64,000 bases of DNA from Azophilus sp965214305. Its GTDB lineage: Bacteria; Pseudomonadota; Gammaproteobacteria; Pseudomonadales; Azotimanducaceae. Positions 49,825-59,304 of this stretch are shown here, in pieces; the stretch's first letter is position 1, and every line of letters begins with the position of its first letter. The DNA lies in assembly GCA_965214305.1 (NCBI GenBank), contig OZ243949.1, forward strand, positions 2,666,001-2,730,000, written 5' to 3'. The notes under the pieces were generated by a model. The model saw only the letters and a list, made by a program, of their open reading frames with translations, was not told the origin of the DNA and ran no database searches. The translations under genes and the position numbers were made by a program.

Positions 49825-50367
49825 GTGAACAATAGGCTATGGGTCAAATTCGCCGGGTTGGCGTTGTTCGGGGTTCTTCTTACACCGCCTTCGATGGCGG
49901 CGGAATTGAAGATCGCGGTGTTGGATACGCAGCGGGCGCTGGTTTCAACCGAGGAGGCCCAGTCGCTTATGGAGCGGGTGCAAAGCGAATTGCAGGCGGA
50001 CGAGGAACAACTCAGCAGCCTTGGCGAAGCAATCCTCGCCTTGCAGAAGCAACTTGAAACAGACGGCGAAATCATGAGTCCGAGCGAGCAACGCCGCATT
50101 CAAAAAGACATAGAAGGCAAGCAACTCGATTTCCAATACCAGCGCAACAAGCTACAAAAGGAACTCAATGATAAGCAGCAGGAACTGTTGCAGGTCATGG
50201 CACCCAAGTTAAACGCCGTCCTGGAAGACCTGATCGCCTTGGAGGGCTATGACGTCATCATGGAACGCGGCAATCTGCGCTACGTTAATCCCAAACACGA
50301 CATCACGCGCCGGGTGACGGAGAAACTCAACGAGAAGCGCGATAAGAGCGACGGCTCCGAATCCTAG
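49825..50367 (+). CDS. skp: Periplasmic OmpH/Skp-family chaperone
   Basis: Binds unfolded outer-membrane proteins between Sec and BAM. 180 residues: signal peptide to about 25 (ALFGVLLTPPSMAA-E), LKIAVLDTQRALVSTEE-, a long coiled coil (ELQADEEQLSSLGEAI, IEGKQLDFQYQRNKLQKELN) and the C-terminal strand DVIMERGNLRYVNP. GTG 49825 has GGAG ahead. First gene of the skp-lpxD-fabZ-lpxA-lpxB cluster. Its TAG stop is in a CTAG starting a partial family B repeat that fills the space to lpxD. Confidence 0.87.
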   Translation: MNNRLWVKFAGLALFGVLLTPPSMAAELKIAVLDTQRALVSTEEAQSLMERVQSELQADEEQLSSLGEAILALQKQLETDGEIMSPSEQRRIQKDIEGKQLDFQYQRNKLQKELNDKQQELLQVMAPKLNAVLEDLIALEGYDVIMERGNLRYVNPKHDITRRVTEKLNEKRDKSDGSES

Positions 50368-50403
50368 AAGTCTCCCCTCCGCCTTCGCAATTCGCGGCGG
50401 TAA
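50364..50403. repeat. Partial family B repeat between skp and lpxD
   Basis: CTAGAAGTCTCCCCTCC then GCCTTCGCAATTCGCGGCGG, matching the left end of the full element with small changes. It fills the whole gap and ends at the lpxD ATG. Confidence 0.55.
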
Positions 50404-51444
50404 ATGGGCAAGACCTATCGACTCGGCGAATTGGCCGAGACCTTGGGCGGGAAACTGGTTGGCGACCCCGCCGTTGAGATAACGGGTCTCGCCAGCATAG
50501 GCAGCGCCGGGCCGGCGCAGCTCACCCACCTCTCGCAGAGCGCCTATCGGGATGAGCTGGCCGGTACCGCTGCCGCCGCGGTTATTGTGCATCGGGACGA
50601 TCTTGCCCTGTGCCCCACCAATGCCATCGTTGTCGCCAACCCCTACCTTGCATTCGCAAAAATTTCTCAACTTTGGGCGGTGCCGCCGCCGCTCAACCAG
50701 GGCATCCACCCGAGCGCGACCATTCACCCGAGCGCCGCCATACATGCAACGGCCCGCGTCGGCCCCGGTGTTGCCATTGGTGCCGACACCCGGGTGGAGG
50801 CCGGTGCCCGCCTTTACGCCAACGTGGTGGTGGGGCCGCGCTGCCGTTTCGACGAAGATGTCTGGTTGTTGCCCAACGCCACGATTTACAGCGACGTCAA
50901 ACTCGGTGCGCGAACCATCGTACACGCCAATGCGGTGGTTGGGTCGGATGGTTTCGGCTTCACCCCGGATGCGACGGGCCGTCTTGAGCCCATCGCCCAA
51001 CTCGGCGGCGTGACGGTTGGCAGGGACGTCTCCATCGGTTCCGGCAGTACCATAGACTGCGGCACCATTGACGACACGGTGATCGAAGACGGTGTGAAGA
51101 TCGACAACCAAGTGCAGATCGGCCATAACTGCCGCATCGGCGCGCACACCCTGATATGCGGTTGCGTCGGCATGGTGGGCAGCACTACCGTCGGCCGTCA
51201 TTGCGTTTTTGCCGGCATGGTCGGCGTCGGCGGCGACGGCCCCATCGACATCTGCGACCATGTCACCATCAGCGGCGTTACCCATGTATCGGGTTCCATA
51301 GTTGAACCCGGCGTCTATTCGGGCAGCATCTTGCATGACAAGATGTCCGCCTGGAAACGCAACGCCCTGCGCTTCCGAAGCCTTGACAAACTCTTCAAAC
51401 GGGTGGCTAGCATGGAAAGAGTCCTCAACGAAGAACGACGATGA
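50404..51444 (+). CDS. lpxD: UDP-3-O-acylglucosamine N-acyltransferase
   Basis: Third step of lipid A synthesis: transfers a hydroxyacyl chain from ACP to the glucosamine nitrogen. 346 residues; N-terminal uridine-binding domain (TYRLGELAETLGGKLVGDPA, PYLAFAKISQLWA) and a left-handed beta helix of hexapeptide repeats, with NPNATI-like turns and the catalytic His in QIGHNCRIGAH, and GGVTVGRDVSIGSGSTID. The C-terminal helical segment is WKRNALRFRSLDKLF. Ends with ATGA overlap to fabZ. Confidence 0.94.
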   Translation: MGKTYRLGELAETLGGKLVGDPAVEITGLASIGSAGPAQLTHLSQSAYRDELAGTAAAAVIVHRDDLALCPTNAIVVANPYLAFAKISQLWAVPPPLNQGIHPSATIHPSAAIHATARVGPGVAIGADTRVEAGARLYANVVVGPRCRFDEDVWLLPNATIYSDVKLGARTIVHANAVVGSDGFGFTPDATGRLEPIAQLGGVTVGRDVSIGSGSTIDCGTIDDTVIEDGVKIDNQVQIGHNCRIGAHTLICGCVGMVGSTTVGRHCVFAGMVGVGGDGPIDICDHVTISGVTHVSGSIVEPGVYSGSILHDKMSAWKRNALRFRSLDKLFKRVASMERVLNEERR

Positions 51445-51959
51445 GTAAATACAACCCATCCGCACAAGACCGGTGCCCCCCGGATGCGCGTGCGGAACAA
51501 CAGACCGATGCAGCCGGACAACGTGTGCTCGACGTGACGCGACTGACCGAGTTCCTGCCGCACCGCTACCCATTCCTACTTGTTGACCGCGTCACCGACT
51601 TGGTGCCGGGGCGGCGTGTACAGGGCTACAAGAACGTGACGATCAATGAACCCTTCTTTGGCGGCCATTTCCCGGGGCACCCGATTATGCCCGGTGTGCT
51701 GATTGTCGAAGCCATGGCGCAAGTCTCCGGCGTGCTCGCCATGGAAACCCGGGAAACGCCGTCGGCGGGTTCCATCTTCTATCTGGCGGGCATGGACAAC
51801 ACCCGTTTCAAACGTCCGGTGGTACCCGGCGACCGTCTCGATATGGAAAGTGTGCTGCTTGTCGAGCGGCGGGCCTTGATGAAGTTTGCCTGCCGCTCCG
51901 AAGTGGCCGGCGAACTCGCTTGCGAAACGGAAATTCTTTGCGTGGCGCGCCCCCTGTGA
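51441..51959 (+). CDS. fabZ: 3-hydroxyacyl-ACP dehydratase FabZ
   Basis: Dehydrates 3-hydroxyacyl-ACP in fatty acid synthesis; competes with LpxA/LpxD for hydroxyacyl-ACP. 172 residues, about 20 more than usual at the N-terminus (a variable leader before LDVTRLTEFLPHRYPFLLVD). Active site His76 and Glu90 in GGHFPGHPIMPGVLIVEAMAQ, then FKRPVVPGDRLDMES. Overlaps lpxD (ATGA) and lpxA (GTGA). Confidence 0.95.
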   Translation: MSKYNPSAQDRCPPDARAEQQTDAAGQRVLDVTRLTEFLPHRYPFLLVDRVTDLVPGRRVQGYKNVTINEPFFGGHFPGHPIMPGVLIVEAMAQVSGVLAMETRETPSAGSIFYLAGMDNTRFKRPVVPGDRLDMESVLLVERRALMKFACRSEVAGELACETEILCVARPL

Positions 51960-52753
51960 ACTTGATCGATGCCCGCGCCAGCATCGACCCGAGCGCTCGG
52001 CTCGGGGCCGATGTGGAGGTGGGGCCCTGGAGTGTGATTGGTGCCGACGTTGAAATTGGCGACGGTTGCCGGATCGGTCCGCACGCCATAATCAAGGGCC
52101 CGACCCGTATGGGCGCGGGCAATCGAGTCTTCCAATTTGCAAGCATCGGCGAGGATACCCCGGCCTTGGCCTACGCGGGCGAACCCACTTCGCTGGAAAT
52201 CGGAGACAACAACGTCTTTCGCGAGGGGGTGACGGTACATCGCGGCATGGTCCAGGGGCGCGGTAAAACCGTCATCGGCAGCCGTGGCCTATTCATGGCT
52301 TATGTTCATATCGGCCACGATTGCGTGGTCGGCGACCATGTTGTCATGGCTAACAACGCTTCTGTTGCCGGCCATTGCACGGTTGGCGATTTCGCTAATT
52401 TCGGTGGTTACGCCGGCGTGCCCCAATTCCGCTTGATCGGCGCTCATACCCACATTGCGGCGATGAGCCTGGTGCTTAAGGATGTGCCGAACTATGTCAC
52501 CGTTACCGGCAATCCGGCCTGTGCCGTTGGTATCAACGCGGAGGGGCTGCGCCGCCGCGGCTTTGGCGGCAAAGCCATCAACGCCCTGCGCGAAGCCTTC
52601 CGGGTCGTTTTTCGTTCGGGCCTGACCGTCGATGAAGCCTGCGAGCGGCTTGTCTTCGATTACCCGGATACGCCGGAGGTGCGGCAGTTGGTTGCATCCA
52701 TCCACGCATCTGAGGTGGGCATTGTGCGCCCGCGCCCGAGACGGCCGGAGTAG
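51956..52753 (+). CDS. lpxA: UDP-N-acetylglucosamine O-acyltransferase
   Basis: First step of lipid A synthesis. 265 residues from GTG 51956, overlapping the fabZ stop (GTGA); an earlier in-frame start at 51920 lies inside fabZ. Beta-helix hexapeptides, the general base His121 in YVHIGHDCVVGDH, GGYAGVPQFRLIGAHTH and a C-terminal helical domain (AINALREAFRVVFRSGL). Followed by 130 bases containing a family B core before lpxB. Confidence 0.94.
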   Translation: MNLIDARASIDPSARLGADVEVGPWSVIGADVEIGDGCRIGPHAIIKGPTRMGAGNRVFQFASIGEDTPALAYAGEPTSLEIGDNNVFREGVTVHRGMVQGRGKTVIGSRGLFMAYVHIGHDCVVGDHVVMANNASVAGHCTVGDFANFGGYAGVPQFRLIGAHTHIAAMSLVLKDVPNYVTVTGNPACAVGINAEGLRRRGFGGKAINALREAFRVVFRSGLTVDEACERLVFDYPDTPEVRQLVASIHASEVGIVRPRPRRPE

Positions 52754-52765
52754 CGTCCGCCACCC

Positions 52766-52848
52766 GAGTTCGTTGCATATGGCTCGATATTCGCCTCAAT
52801 CGACCGGCCGACGGGGCGGCGATAGCGAATTTTCGCTTTCGCAACGGC
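52766..52848. repeat. Family B core fragment between lpxA and lpxB
   Basis: Matches the central and right part of the full element: TTCGTTGCATATGGCTCGAT, CCTCAATCGACCGGCCGACG and GATAGCGAATTTTCGCTTTC. Both CTAG termini are missing. The flank CCCCGGCCGGCCG after it is a palindrome. The repeat lies inside the lpx operon. Confidence 0.72.
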
Positions 52849-52883
52849 CCCGGCCGGCCGAAAAGCCGTGACAGAGCTTTAAG

Positions 52884-54047
52884 GTGCGAGCAGCCACCAC
52901 CGTCTCTATCGGTATTGTCGCCGGCGAGGCCTCGGGGGATCGATTGGGTGCCGGTTTGATGCAGGCGTTGCGCCAGCGTTTTGATTGCGTACGTTTTGTC
53001 GGGGTTGGTGGCGAGGCCATGCTCGGCCAGGGGCTTGAAACCTTGGGGAGCATGGATGCCTTGGCTGTCAATGGATTTTTCGATCCGTTGGCCAAGCTGC
53101 CGCAAATGCTCGGTTTGCTGAATACACTGAAGGCGGAGTTCGCCGCCGAGCCGCCCGATTGCTTTGTTGGCGTGGATTTCAACGTATTCAACTTGGCGTT
53201 GGAACGCTGGCTGAAACGACGGGGCCTGCCCATCGTTCATTATGTGAGCCCGTCGGTCTATGCTTGGCGTCGCGGCCGGGTGCAAGGCGTTGCCCGCTCG
53301 GCGGATCGGCTGTTGGCACTGTTTCCGTTCGAAAAAGCGTTTTATGCCCAAACAGCCCTCGATGTGGTTTATGTCGGCCATCCCCTCGCTGATGCCATAG
53401 ACCCGGAAGCGGGCGATGCCGCCGGCCGTCAGCGGGCGCGCGCCGAACTGGCATTGGGGGAACGGGCGCCGGTGGTCGCGTTTTTGCCCGGCAGCCGCAT
53501 GGGCGAAATCAAGATGATGCTCGAAGGCTTCCTAGAGGTCGCGGAAATCCTGCATAGCGCGCTGCCCGACGCCCTGTTCGTCATTCCCTGCCCCACCGCC
53601 GCCGCCGCCGAGGCCGTGGCGAGAGCGGTTGCGAACCGTCAGCAACTGCCCTTGCGGATACATCGCGGCGATGGCCACCTACCGCTGATGGCCTGCAATG
53701 TGGCCTTGGTGAAAGCCGGTACCGCCACCCTTGAGGCCATGTTGCTGCGTCGGTCCATGGTGGTCACCTACCGTTTGGGCAGGCTCGCCTGGCACCTGGC
53801 GCGCTTGTTGGTACACACCGAATATGTTGCCCTGCCCAACATCCTGGCGGGCCGGGCGCTGGTTCCGGAACTCTTGCAGAATGCGGCCACACCGGCGGCC
53901 CTTGCCGAAAAATTGCTTGTGGAACTGGACAAATCGACTCGTCATCCCGAACATTTGCAGGCGTTTTCCGAGTTGCATCAGCGGCTGCGCCGAAATGCGA
54001 ATGAGCGTGCCGCCGATGCCGTGACGGAGTTGCTGCGGACCCGTTGA
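52884..54047 (+). CDS. lpxB: Lipid-A-disaccharide synthase
   Basis: Glycosyltransferase joining lipid X with UDP-diacylglucosamine. 387 residues from GTG 52884 (AAG before it). Motifs GIVAGEASGDRLGAGLM, VNGFFDPLAKLP, VHYVSPSVYAWRRGRV, LFPFEKAFYA, VGHPLADAI, VAFLPGSRMGEIK and ALVKAGTATLEAML follow the family. Ends TGATG overlapping rnhB. A peripheral membrane protein with basic patches. Confidence 0.94.
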   Translation: MRAATTVSIGIVAGEASGDRLGAGLMQALRQRFDCVRFVGVGGEAMLGQGLETLGSMDALAVNGFFDPLAKLPQMLGLLNTLKAEFAAEPPDCFVGVDFNVFNLALERWLKRRGLPIVHYVSPSVYAWRRGRVQGVARSADRLLALFPFEKAFYAQTALDVVYVGHPLADAIDPEAGDAAGRQRARAELALGERAPVVAFLPGSRMGEIKMMLEGFLEVAEILHSALPDALFVIPCPTAAAAEAVARAVANRQQLPLRIHRGDGHLPLMACNVALVKAGTATLEAMLLRRSMVVTYRLGRLAWHLARLLVHTEYVALPNILAGRALVPELLQNAATPAALAEKLLVELDKSTRHPEHLQAFSELHQRLRRNANERAADAVTELLRTR

Positions 54048-54733
54048 TGTACCACTTGCCATTGCCTATTGATGAGCTATCCGGGCTGGTCGCCGGCGTT
54101 GACGAAGTGGGCCGGGGTCCCTTGGCTGGCCCGGTTGTTGCTGGCGCGGTCATCCTTGCCGCCGACCGTCCCGTCAAGGGGCTCAAAGATTCCAAACGGT
54201 TGACAGCCAATCGGCGTGCGCAATTGGCCCGGGAAATTCGCGAACGCGCCACGGCCTATGCCCTGGGGCGCGTCGAGGTGGAAGAAGTGGACCGCTTAAA
54301 TGTGCTGCGGGCCACCCTGCTTGCCATGCGCCGGGCTGTTGAAGGGTTGCCGGTTGCACCGCGGCTTGTCTACGTTGACGGCAATCGCACCCCGACGCTT
54401 CGGGTACCGGCTGTCGCCGTCGTGGGTGGCGATGACCTCGTGGCACAGATTAGTGCCGCGTCGATTATCGCCAAGACCGCACGGGATGCGGAAATGGTCG
54501 CGTTGGCCAGCCGCTATCCGGGTTACGGTTTCGAGTCGCACAAGGGCTACCCGACCCGGCAGCATCTCGAGGCGCTCGGCCGTTTGGGGCCTTGCCCGGC
54601 GCATCGGCTGAGTTTTGCGCCCGTGCGCGCGGCCTGTGAGCAACAGCCAACGATGCGTTTAGGCGGCATTGCCGATAGCCATTGCGTCTCAACCGCAATG
54701 CATTGCCGTGCTCAAGCGGGAACCCCGTCGTGA
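54047..54733 (+). CDS. rnhB: Ribonuclease HII
   Basis: Removes ribonucleotides and RNA from DNA:RNA hybrids. 228 residues from ATG 54047 overlapping lpxB (TGATG). Catalytic Asp19-Glu20 in AGVDEVGRGPLAGPVVAGA, Asp in LVYVDGNR and AAQISAASIIAK-like AQISAASIIAKTARDAEM, then SHKGYPTRQHLEALGRLGP. Longer than usual by about 20 residues at the C-terminus (GGIADSHCVSTAM), read into the dnaE start. Overlaps dnaE as GTGA. Confidence 0.94.
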   Translation: MYHLPLPIDELSGLVAGVDEVGRGPLAGPVVAGAVILAADRPVKGLKDSKRLTANRRAQLAREIRERATAYALGRVEVEEVDRLNVLRATLLAMRRAVEGLPVAPRLVYVDGNRTPTLRVPAVAVVGGDDLVAQISAASIIAKTARDAEMVALASRYPGYGFESHKGYPTRQHLEALGRLGPCPAHRLSFAPVRAACEQQPTMRLGGIADSHCVSTAMHCRAQAGTPS

Positions 54734-57700
54734 CCGGCGCAGGCTTCGTTCATCTGCGGGTACACAGCGAATACTCCATTGCCGATGGTTTGGTGCGGCT
54801 ACCGGATTTGGCCAAGCGCACGGCGGAATTGAACATGCCGGCGGTGGCGCTGACCGATCGCAGCAACCTTTACGGCCTTATGAAATTCCACCGGGCCTGC
54901 GCGGAGCAGGGGGTTAAACCCATTACCGGAATCGATTTGCGGTGCCCGGAAGAAAATGGTTCGGAGCAGCAAACAACGCCCGGTCGCGGCGGCGAGCACC
55001 CTGGTGCCGGGGAAGCCGGGCTGTCGCTGCTGGCGCTGGACCTGCCGGGTTACCGCAATCTGTTGCGCATCGCCTCGCTGGCCCATGCCGATCGCCGTCG
55101 CTGGGGCATTGTCGGGCGAGACAAGATGGCCGACTACGCCGATGGGCTAATCGCGCTATCCGGTGGAGGCGCTGGCGAAATTGGCCGCGCCCTGTTGCGC
55201 GGCGACACTGCCGCCGCCCGCCATGCCGCCCAGTGGTGGGCCAGCCATTTCCCGGAGCGCTTCTATCTCGAATTGCAACGCACCGGCCAGCCCGGCGGGG
55301 AGCGCCGAGCCCAAGAGGAACGCTACCTGCGCGAGGCGTTGCAACTCGCCGCCGAATTGGGCCTGCCGGTGGTTGCCACCAACAACGTCTGTTTTCTGTA
55401 CCAGGACGATTTTGAAGCCCATGAAACCCGGGTGTGCATTCAGGAACGGCGTATCCTTGACGACCCGCGCCGCGAGCGCCGCTACAACCAGGCGCAATAC
55501 CTCAAAAGCGAGGCGGAAATGCTCGAACTCTTCACCGATATCCCGGAAGCGCTCGACAACAGCTTGGAAATCGCCCGGCGTTGCAACCTGTGGCCGGAGA
55601 CCGATAAGACCCGCCTGCCAACCTATCCGGTTCCGGCCGGCGACACCCTGGAGGGCTACCTGGCCAAGACCGCGCGCGCGGGCCTCAAGCATCGGCTGGC
55701 GGAATTGCGCGCCGTCGGTGCCGGCAATCTTGACGAGTCGGTTTACTCGCAGCGGCTCGAACACGAACTCGACATCATCCGCAATATGGGGTTTCCCGGC
55801 TACTTTTTGGTGGTCATGGAGTTCATCGCCTGGGCGCGCGCGCAGCAAATCCCCGTGGGGCCGGGCCGCGGCTCCGGCGCGGGTTCGCTGGTGGCCTACG
55901 CGCTCAGGATCACGGATCTCGACCCCATCGGCTACGACCTGCTGTTCGAGCGTTTCCTAAATCCGGAGCGCGTCTCCCTGCCGGATTTCGACGTGGATTT
56001 TTGTATGGAGGGGCGTGATCGCGTCATCGACCACGTTTCGGAACGCTATGGCCGCGACGCGGTAAGCCAGATTGTTACCTTCGGCACCATGGCGGCCAAG
56101 GCGGTGGTGCGTGATGTGGCCCGTGCCCAGGGCAAGCCCTACGGTCTGGGCGACAAGCTATCAAAGCTGATTCCATTCGAGGTGGGCATGACGCTTGAGA
56201 AGGCCATGCGCGAGAGCGACGATCTGCAAGCCTTTGTTCAGGAGGACGAAGGGGTCGCCGAGGTCATGGACATGGCGTATAAGCTCGAGGGCATTGTACG
56301 CAACGAGGGCCGCCATGCCGGCGGCGTGGTGATTGCGCCGGATCAGCTGGTCGGCTTCGTGCCGGTCAGCACGGACGACCAGGGTGGCGGCCTTGTCTCG
56401 CAATTCGACAAGGACGATGTCGAGCACGCCGGTCTCGTCAAATTCGACTTTTTGGGCCTGAAAACGCTCACCATCATCGACTGGGCGATGAAAGCCATCA
56501 ATGCGGAAAGAAACGCGGCGGACGCGCTTAGCATCGATAATCTGCCCCTGGATGACCCGGCCACCTACGGCCTCCTGAAGGCGGCGGAAACCACCGGCGT
56601 ATTCCAGCTCGAATCGTCTGGCATGAAGGACCTTATCAAGGGCCTGCAGCCCGACAATATTGACGACATCATCGCCTCCATCGCCCTGTTTCGGCCCGGG
56701 CCGCTGCAATCCGGCGCGGTGGATGACTATATCGGCCGCAAGCATGGCCGCACGCCGGTGAACTATCCGCACCCGGACCTGGTGCCCGTATTGAAGAGCA
56801 CTCATGGCGTGATGCTCTATCAGGAGCAGGTGATGGAAATCGCCCGCGTATTGGCAGGTTTCACGCTCGGCGAGGCGGACCTGCTGCGCCGCGCCATGGG
56901 CAAAAAGAAACCCGAGGAGATGGTGAAGGTTCGCCGACAGTTCGAGGAGGGCGCCATTGCCAACGGCGTGGATGGGAAGCTCGCCAATGACCTGTTCAAT
57001 CAAATGGAAAAGTTCGCTGGCTATGCCTTTAATAAATCCCATTCGGCCGCCTACGCCCTGGTTTCCTATCAAACCGCCTGGTTGAAGGCCAACTATCCCG
57101 CCCAGTTCATGGCCGCCACCCTGTCGGCCGATATGCAAAACATCGACAAGGTGGTCACCCTGGTTGCGGAGGTGCGTCGCATGGGATTGCCGCTGCGGCC
57201 GCCCAATGTGAACCTGAGCCAGTACCGTTTCAGCGTCATTGATGGCGAGGTGATTTACGGGCTGGGTGCCGTCCGTGGTGTCGGGGAGGGGCCGGTTGAT
57301 GCCATTATCGAAGCGCGCACCGCCGGACGCTTTAAGGATCTCGCCGAATTCTGTGTGCGGGTGGATGCCAAAAAGGCCAACCGCCGTGTGCTTGAGGCTT
57401 TGATTCAATGTGGTGCGCTTGATGATTTTGCGCGCCGCGATGAGTCCGTCGATGGCGTGCGCGCCCGCCTGTGGATTGAATTGGAGCAGGCGCTACAGGG
57501 CGCGGATCAAGCGGCGCGCACTGCGGAAGCGGGCATGGCGGATATGTTTGGCGATGTTGGCGCGGCCGTTGCGGTGCCGCCAACAGCGACCGAGGTGCGG
57601 CCCTTGTCCCCGGAAGCGCGGTTGGACGGAGAGAAACAGAGCCTGGGTTTCTATCTCACCGGCCACCCGATCGAATCCCATCTGGAGGAATTGCATCATT

Positions 57701-58254
57701 TCTGCACCGCCATTGATGCGGTGCGGGTCGGGCGCGGCAAGCAAGTGGTGGCGGGCACCGTGATCAACTTACGCAAGCGCCGGGGAGCTCGGGGCGACAT
57801 GATGGGGTTTGCGCTGATCGACGACCGCTCCGGCCAACTGGAAGTATCCTTTTTCTCCGAGGTTTACGAGCGTGACTGGGCCAAGGTGGAGAAGGATCGG
57901 CTGGTGATCGTCGAGGGGGAAGTGCAAAAAGACGATTTCAGCGGTGGCTACAAGATAGCCGCCGACCGTGCGTTCGGCATCGAGGATGCGCGCCAACAGT
58001 TCTCACAGGGGCTTTGCATCGACCTGTGCGATGACGCAACCATCCCGGATGCGGCCGTCAGCCTGAAGGAAATGCTTGCCCCCCATATCAGCGAGAATGG
58101 CGGCTGTCCGATCAGCATTCGTTATCGATCGGAGCGCGCCGAAGGGCGCATTCGCCTCGGTGCCGCTTGGCGGGTGCGGGCCAGCGACGAATTGCTCGGT
58201 CGCCTGCGCGCCAAATTCGGGGCGGAGCGCGTTGCCTTCCACTACGCGGCATGA
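54730..58254 (+). CDS. dnaE: DNA polymerase III alpha subunit
   Basis: Replicative polymerase catalytic subunit, 1174 residues from GTG 54730 (overlapping rnhB as GTGA). PHP domain (FVHLRVHSEYSIADGL, ALTDRSNLYGLMKFH), the palm with GPGRGSGAGSLVAYAL and PDFDVDFCMEGRDRVIDHV (the two catalytic Asp near residues 420), the finger TFGTMAAKAVVRDVAR, the beta-binding and OB-fold C-terminal portion (VVAGTVINLRKRRGARG, GQLEVSFFSEVY). A TTG farther upstream (54682) would start in another gene's frame and is not needed. No accA follows, unlike E. coli. Confidence 0.96.
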   Translation: MTGAGFVHLRVHSEYSIADGLVRLPDLAKRTAELNMPAVALTDRSNLYGLMKFHRACAEQGVKPITGIDLRCPEENGSEQQTTPGRGGEHPGAGEAGLSLLALDLPGYRNLLRIASLAHADRRRWGIVGRDKMADYADGLIALSGGGAGEIGRALLRGDTAAARHAAQWWASHFPERFYLELQRTGQPGGERRAQEERYLREALQLAAELGLPVVATNNVCFLYQDDFEAHETRVCIQERRILDDPRRERRYNQAQYLKSEAEMLELFTDIPEALDNSLEIARRCNLWPETDKTRLPTYPVPAGDTLEGYLAKTARAGLKHRLAELRAVGAGNLDESVYSQRLEHELDIIRNMGFPGYFLVVMEFIAWARAQQIPVGPGRGSGAGSLVAYALRITDLDPIGYDLLFERFLNPERVSLPDFDVDFCMEGRDRVIDHVSERYGRDAVSQIVTFGTMAAKAVVRDVARAQGKPYGLGDKLSKLIPFEVGMTLEKAMRESDDLQAFVQEDEGVAEVMDMAYKLEGIVRNEGRHAGGVVIAPDQLVGFVPVSTDDQGGGLVSQFDKDDVEHAGLVKFDFLGLKTLTIIDWAMKAINAERNAADALSIDNLPLDDPATYGLLKAAETTGVFQLESSGMKDLIKGLQPDNIDDIIASIALFRPGPLQSGAVDDYIGRKHGRTPVNYPHPDLVPVLKSTHGVMLYQEQVMEIARVLAGFTLGEADLLRRAMGKKKPEEMVKVRRQFEEGAIANGVDGKLANDLFNQMEKFAGYAFNKSHSAAYALVSYQTAWLKANYPAQFMAATLSADMQNIDKVVTLVAEVRRMGLPLRPPNVNLSQYRFSVIDGEVIYGLGAVRGVGEGPVDAIIEARTAGRFKDLAEFCVRVDAKKANRRVLEALIQCGALDDFARRDESVDGVRARLWIELEQALQGADQAARTAEAGMADMFGDVGAAVAVPPTATEVRPLSPEARLDGEKQSLGFYLTGHPIESHLEELHHFCTAIDAVRVGRGKQVVAGTVINLRKRRGARGDMMGFALIDDRSGQLEVSFFSEVYERDWAKVEKDRLVIVEGEVQKDDFSGGYKIAADRAFGIEDARQQFSQGLCIDLCDDATIPDAAVSLKEMLAPHISENGGCPISIRYRSERAEGRIRLGAAWRVRASDELLGRLRAKFGAERVAFHYAA

Positions 58255-58272
58255 GCCGGCGCAGAAACAACG

Positions 58273-59304
58273 GTGGACAACGACACAATCAATCTTGAGC
58301 GGCTGTTGGGGGAACAGGTTGTGTCGTTTCCGCATCGGCGTTTGTTCGTCGGCTATTCCGGTGGCCTCGATTCCACGCTCTTGCTGGATGTTGCGGCTGC
58401 TGCGGGGTTCGCGCCAACGGCGATTCACATCAATCACGGGTTGCACGCCAAGGCCGATGTTTGGCAGCGCCACTGTGCCGAAGTTTGTCGGCGTTTGGGC
58501 GTGGCGATCAAAACCCGAACTGTGCAAGCCGCCGGCGGCGAAGCCGGGTTTCGCGACGCCCGTTATGCGGCTTACGATGCACTGGTCGGCGCGGGCGACT
58601 TGCTGCTGCTCGGCCACCATCGTAACGATCAGGCGGAAACGGTCTTGATGCGCCTGGTACAGGGCCGCGAGCCGCTGGCCATGCCGCGCATCCGCCCCTT
58701 ACCCGGCGGTGGCCGAACATTGAAACCCTGGCTTGCGCTGACGAAGGACGAGCTGGTAAGCCAGGCCCGCCGACGCTCACTCGACTGGATCGAAGACCCT
58801 TCCAATACCGAAACGGCCTTTGATCGCAACTTTCTGCGCCACCGGGTTATGACTTTGTTGACGGAGCGCTGGCCGGATGCCGTTCGGGCTTTGGCGGTAT
58901 CCGGTGAGGCCCAGACCGCTCGCGACGAGTTGCTGGGATACCTGATTTCCCTGCATGGGTCGCCAGCCCCGCAAGTCTCGGCTACCGCGTTGCGGGACGG
59001 GGCTGGCGAAGCTGATGCCCGCTCATCTTCCAACAGCGCCCTGCCCACCGATGGGCGCGGCGACGGTCAAGAGTTTGCTGCCGTCGAGGGCTGTCCCCGC
59101 ATTGCCTTGCACGAGTTTCCGCCGGATTTCCGATTGCTCGTGCTGCGCTATTGGCTGCGGGGCCTCGGCGAGTTCTCGACAACAAATCGGGCGCTCGCCG
59201 AGTTTGTGCGACAGCTCGATAGCCCGGCCGATAGGACACCCAGCTTATCCCTGAAAGACGGCACGCTCCGGCGACACCACTCCTGGGTGCTGTACGATGG
59301 CTGA
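58273..59304 (+). CDS. tilS: tRNA(Ile)-lysidine synthetase
   Basis: Modifies C34 of tRNA-Ile(CAU) to lysidine so that it reads AUA. 343 residues, GTG start at 58273. PP-loop FVGYSGGLDSTLLLDV (residues about 25-40), AIHINHGLHAKADVW, GHHRNDQAETVLMRL and LDWIEDPSNTETAFDRNFLR are the signature. The C-terminal substrate-binding portion (residues 250-343) is shortened relative to E. coli. Follows dnaE by 18 bases. Confidence 0.92.
   Translation: MDNDTINLERLLGEQVVSFPHRRLFVGYSGGLDSTLLLDVAAAAGFAPTAIHINHGLHAKADVWQRHCAEVCRRLGVAIKTRTVQAAGGEAGFRDARYAAYDALVGAGDLLLLGHHRNDQAETVLMRLVQGREPLAMPRIRPLPGGGRTLKPWLALTKDELVSQARRRSLDWIEDPSNTETAFDRNFLRHRVMTLLTERWPDAVRALAVSGEAQTARDELLGYLISLHGSPAPQVSATALRDGAGEADARSSSNSALPTDGRGDGQEFAAVEGCPRIALHEFPPDFRLLVLRYWLRGLGEFSTTNRALAEFVRQLDSPADRTPSLSLKDGTLRRHHSWVLYDG

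Noticed and set aside
50209..51573. 454-codon minus-strand frame opposite lpxD
   Set aside because: His/Asp-rich mirror of the hexapeptide repeats of lpxD.
56161..57408. 415-codon minus-strand frame inside dnaE
   Set aside because: Shadow of dnaE; no independent start signal or domain.
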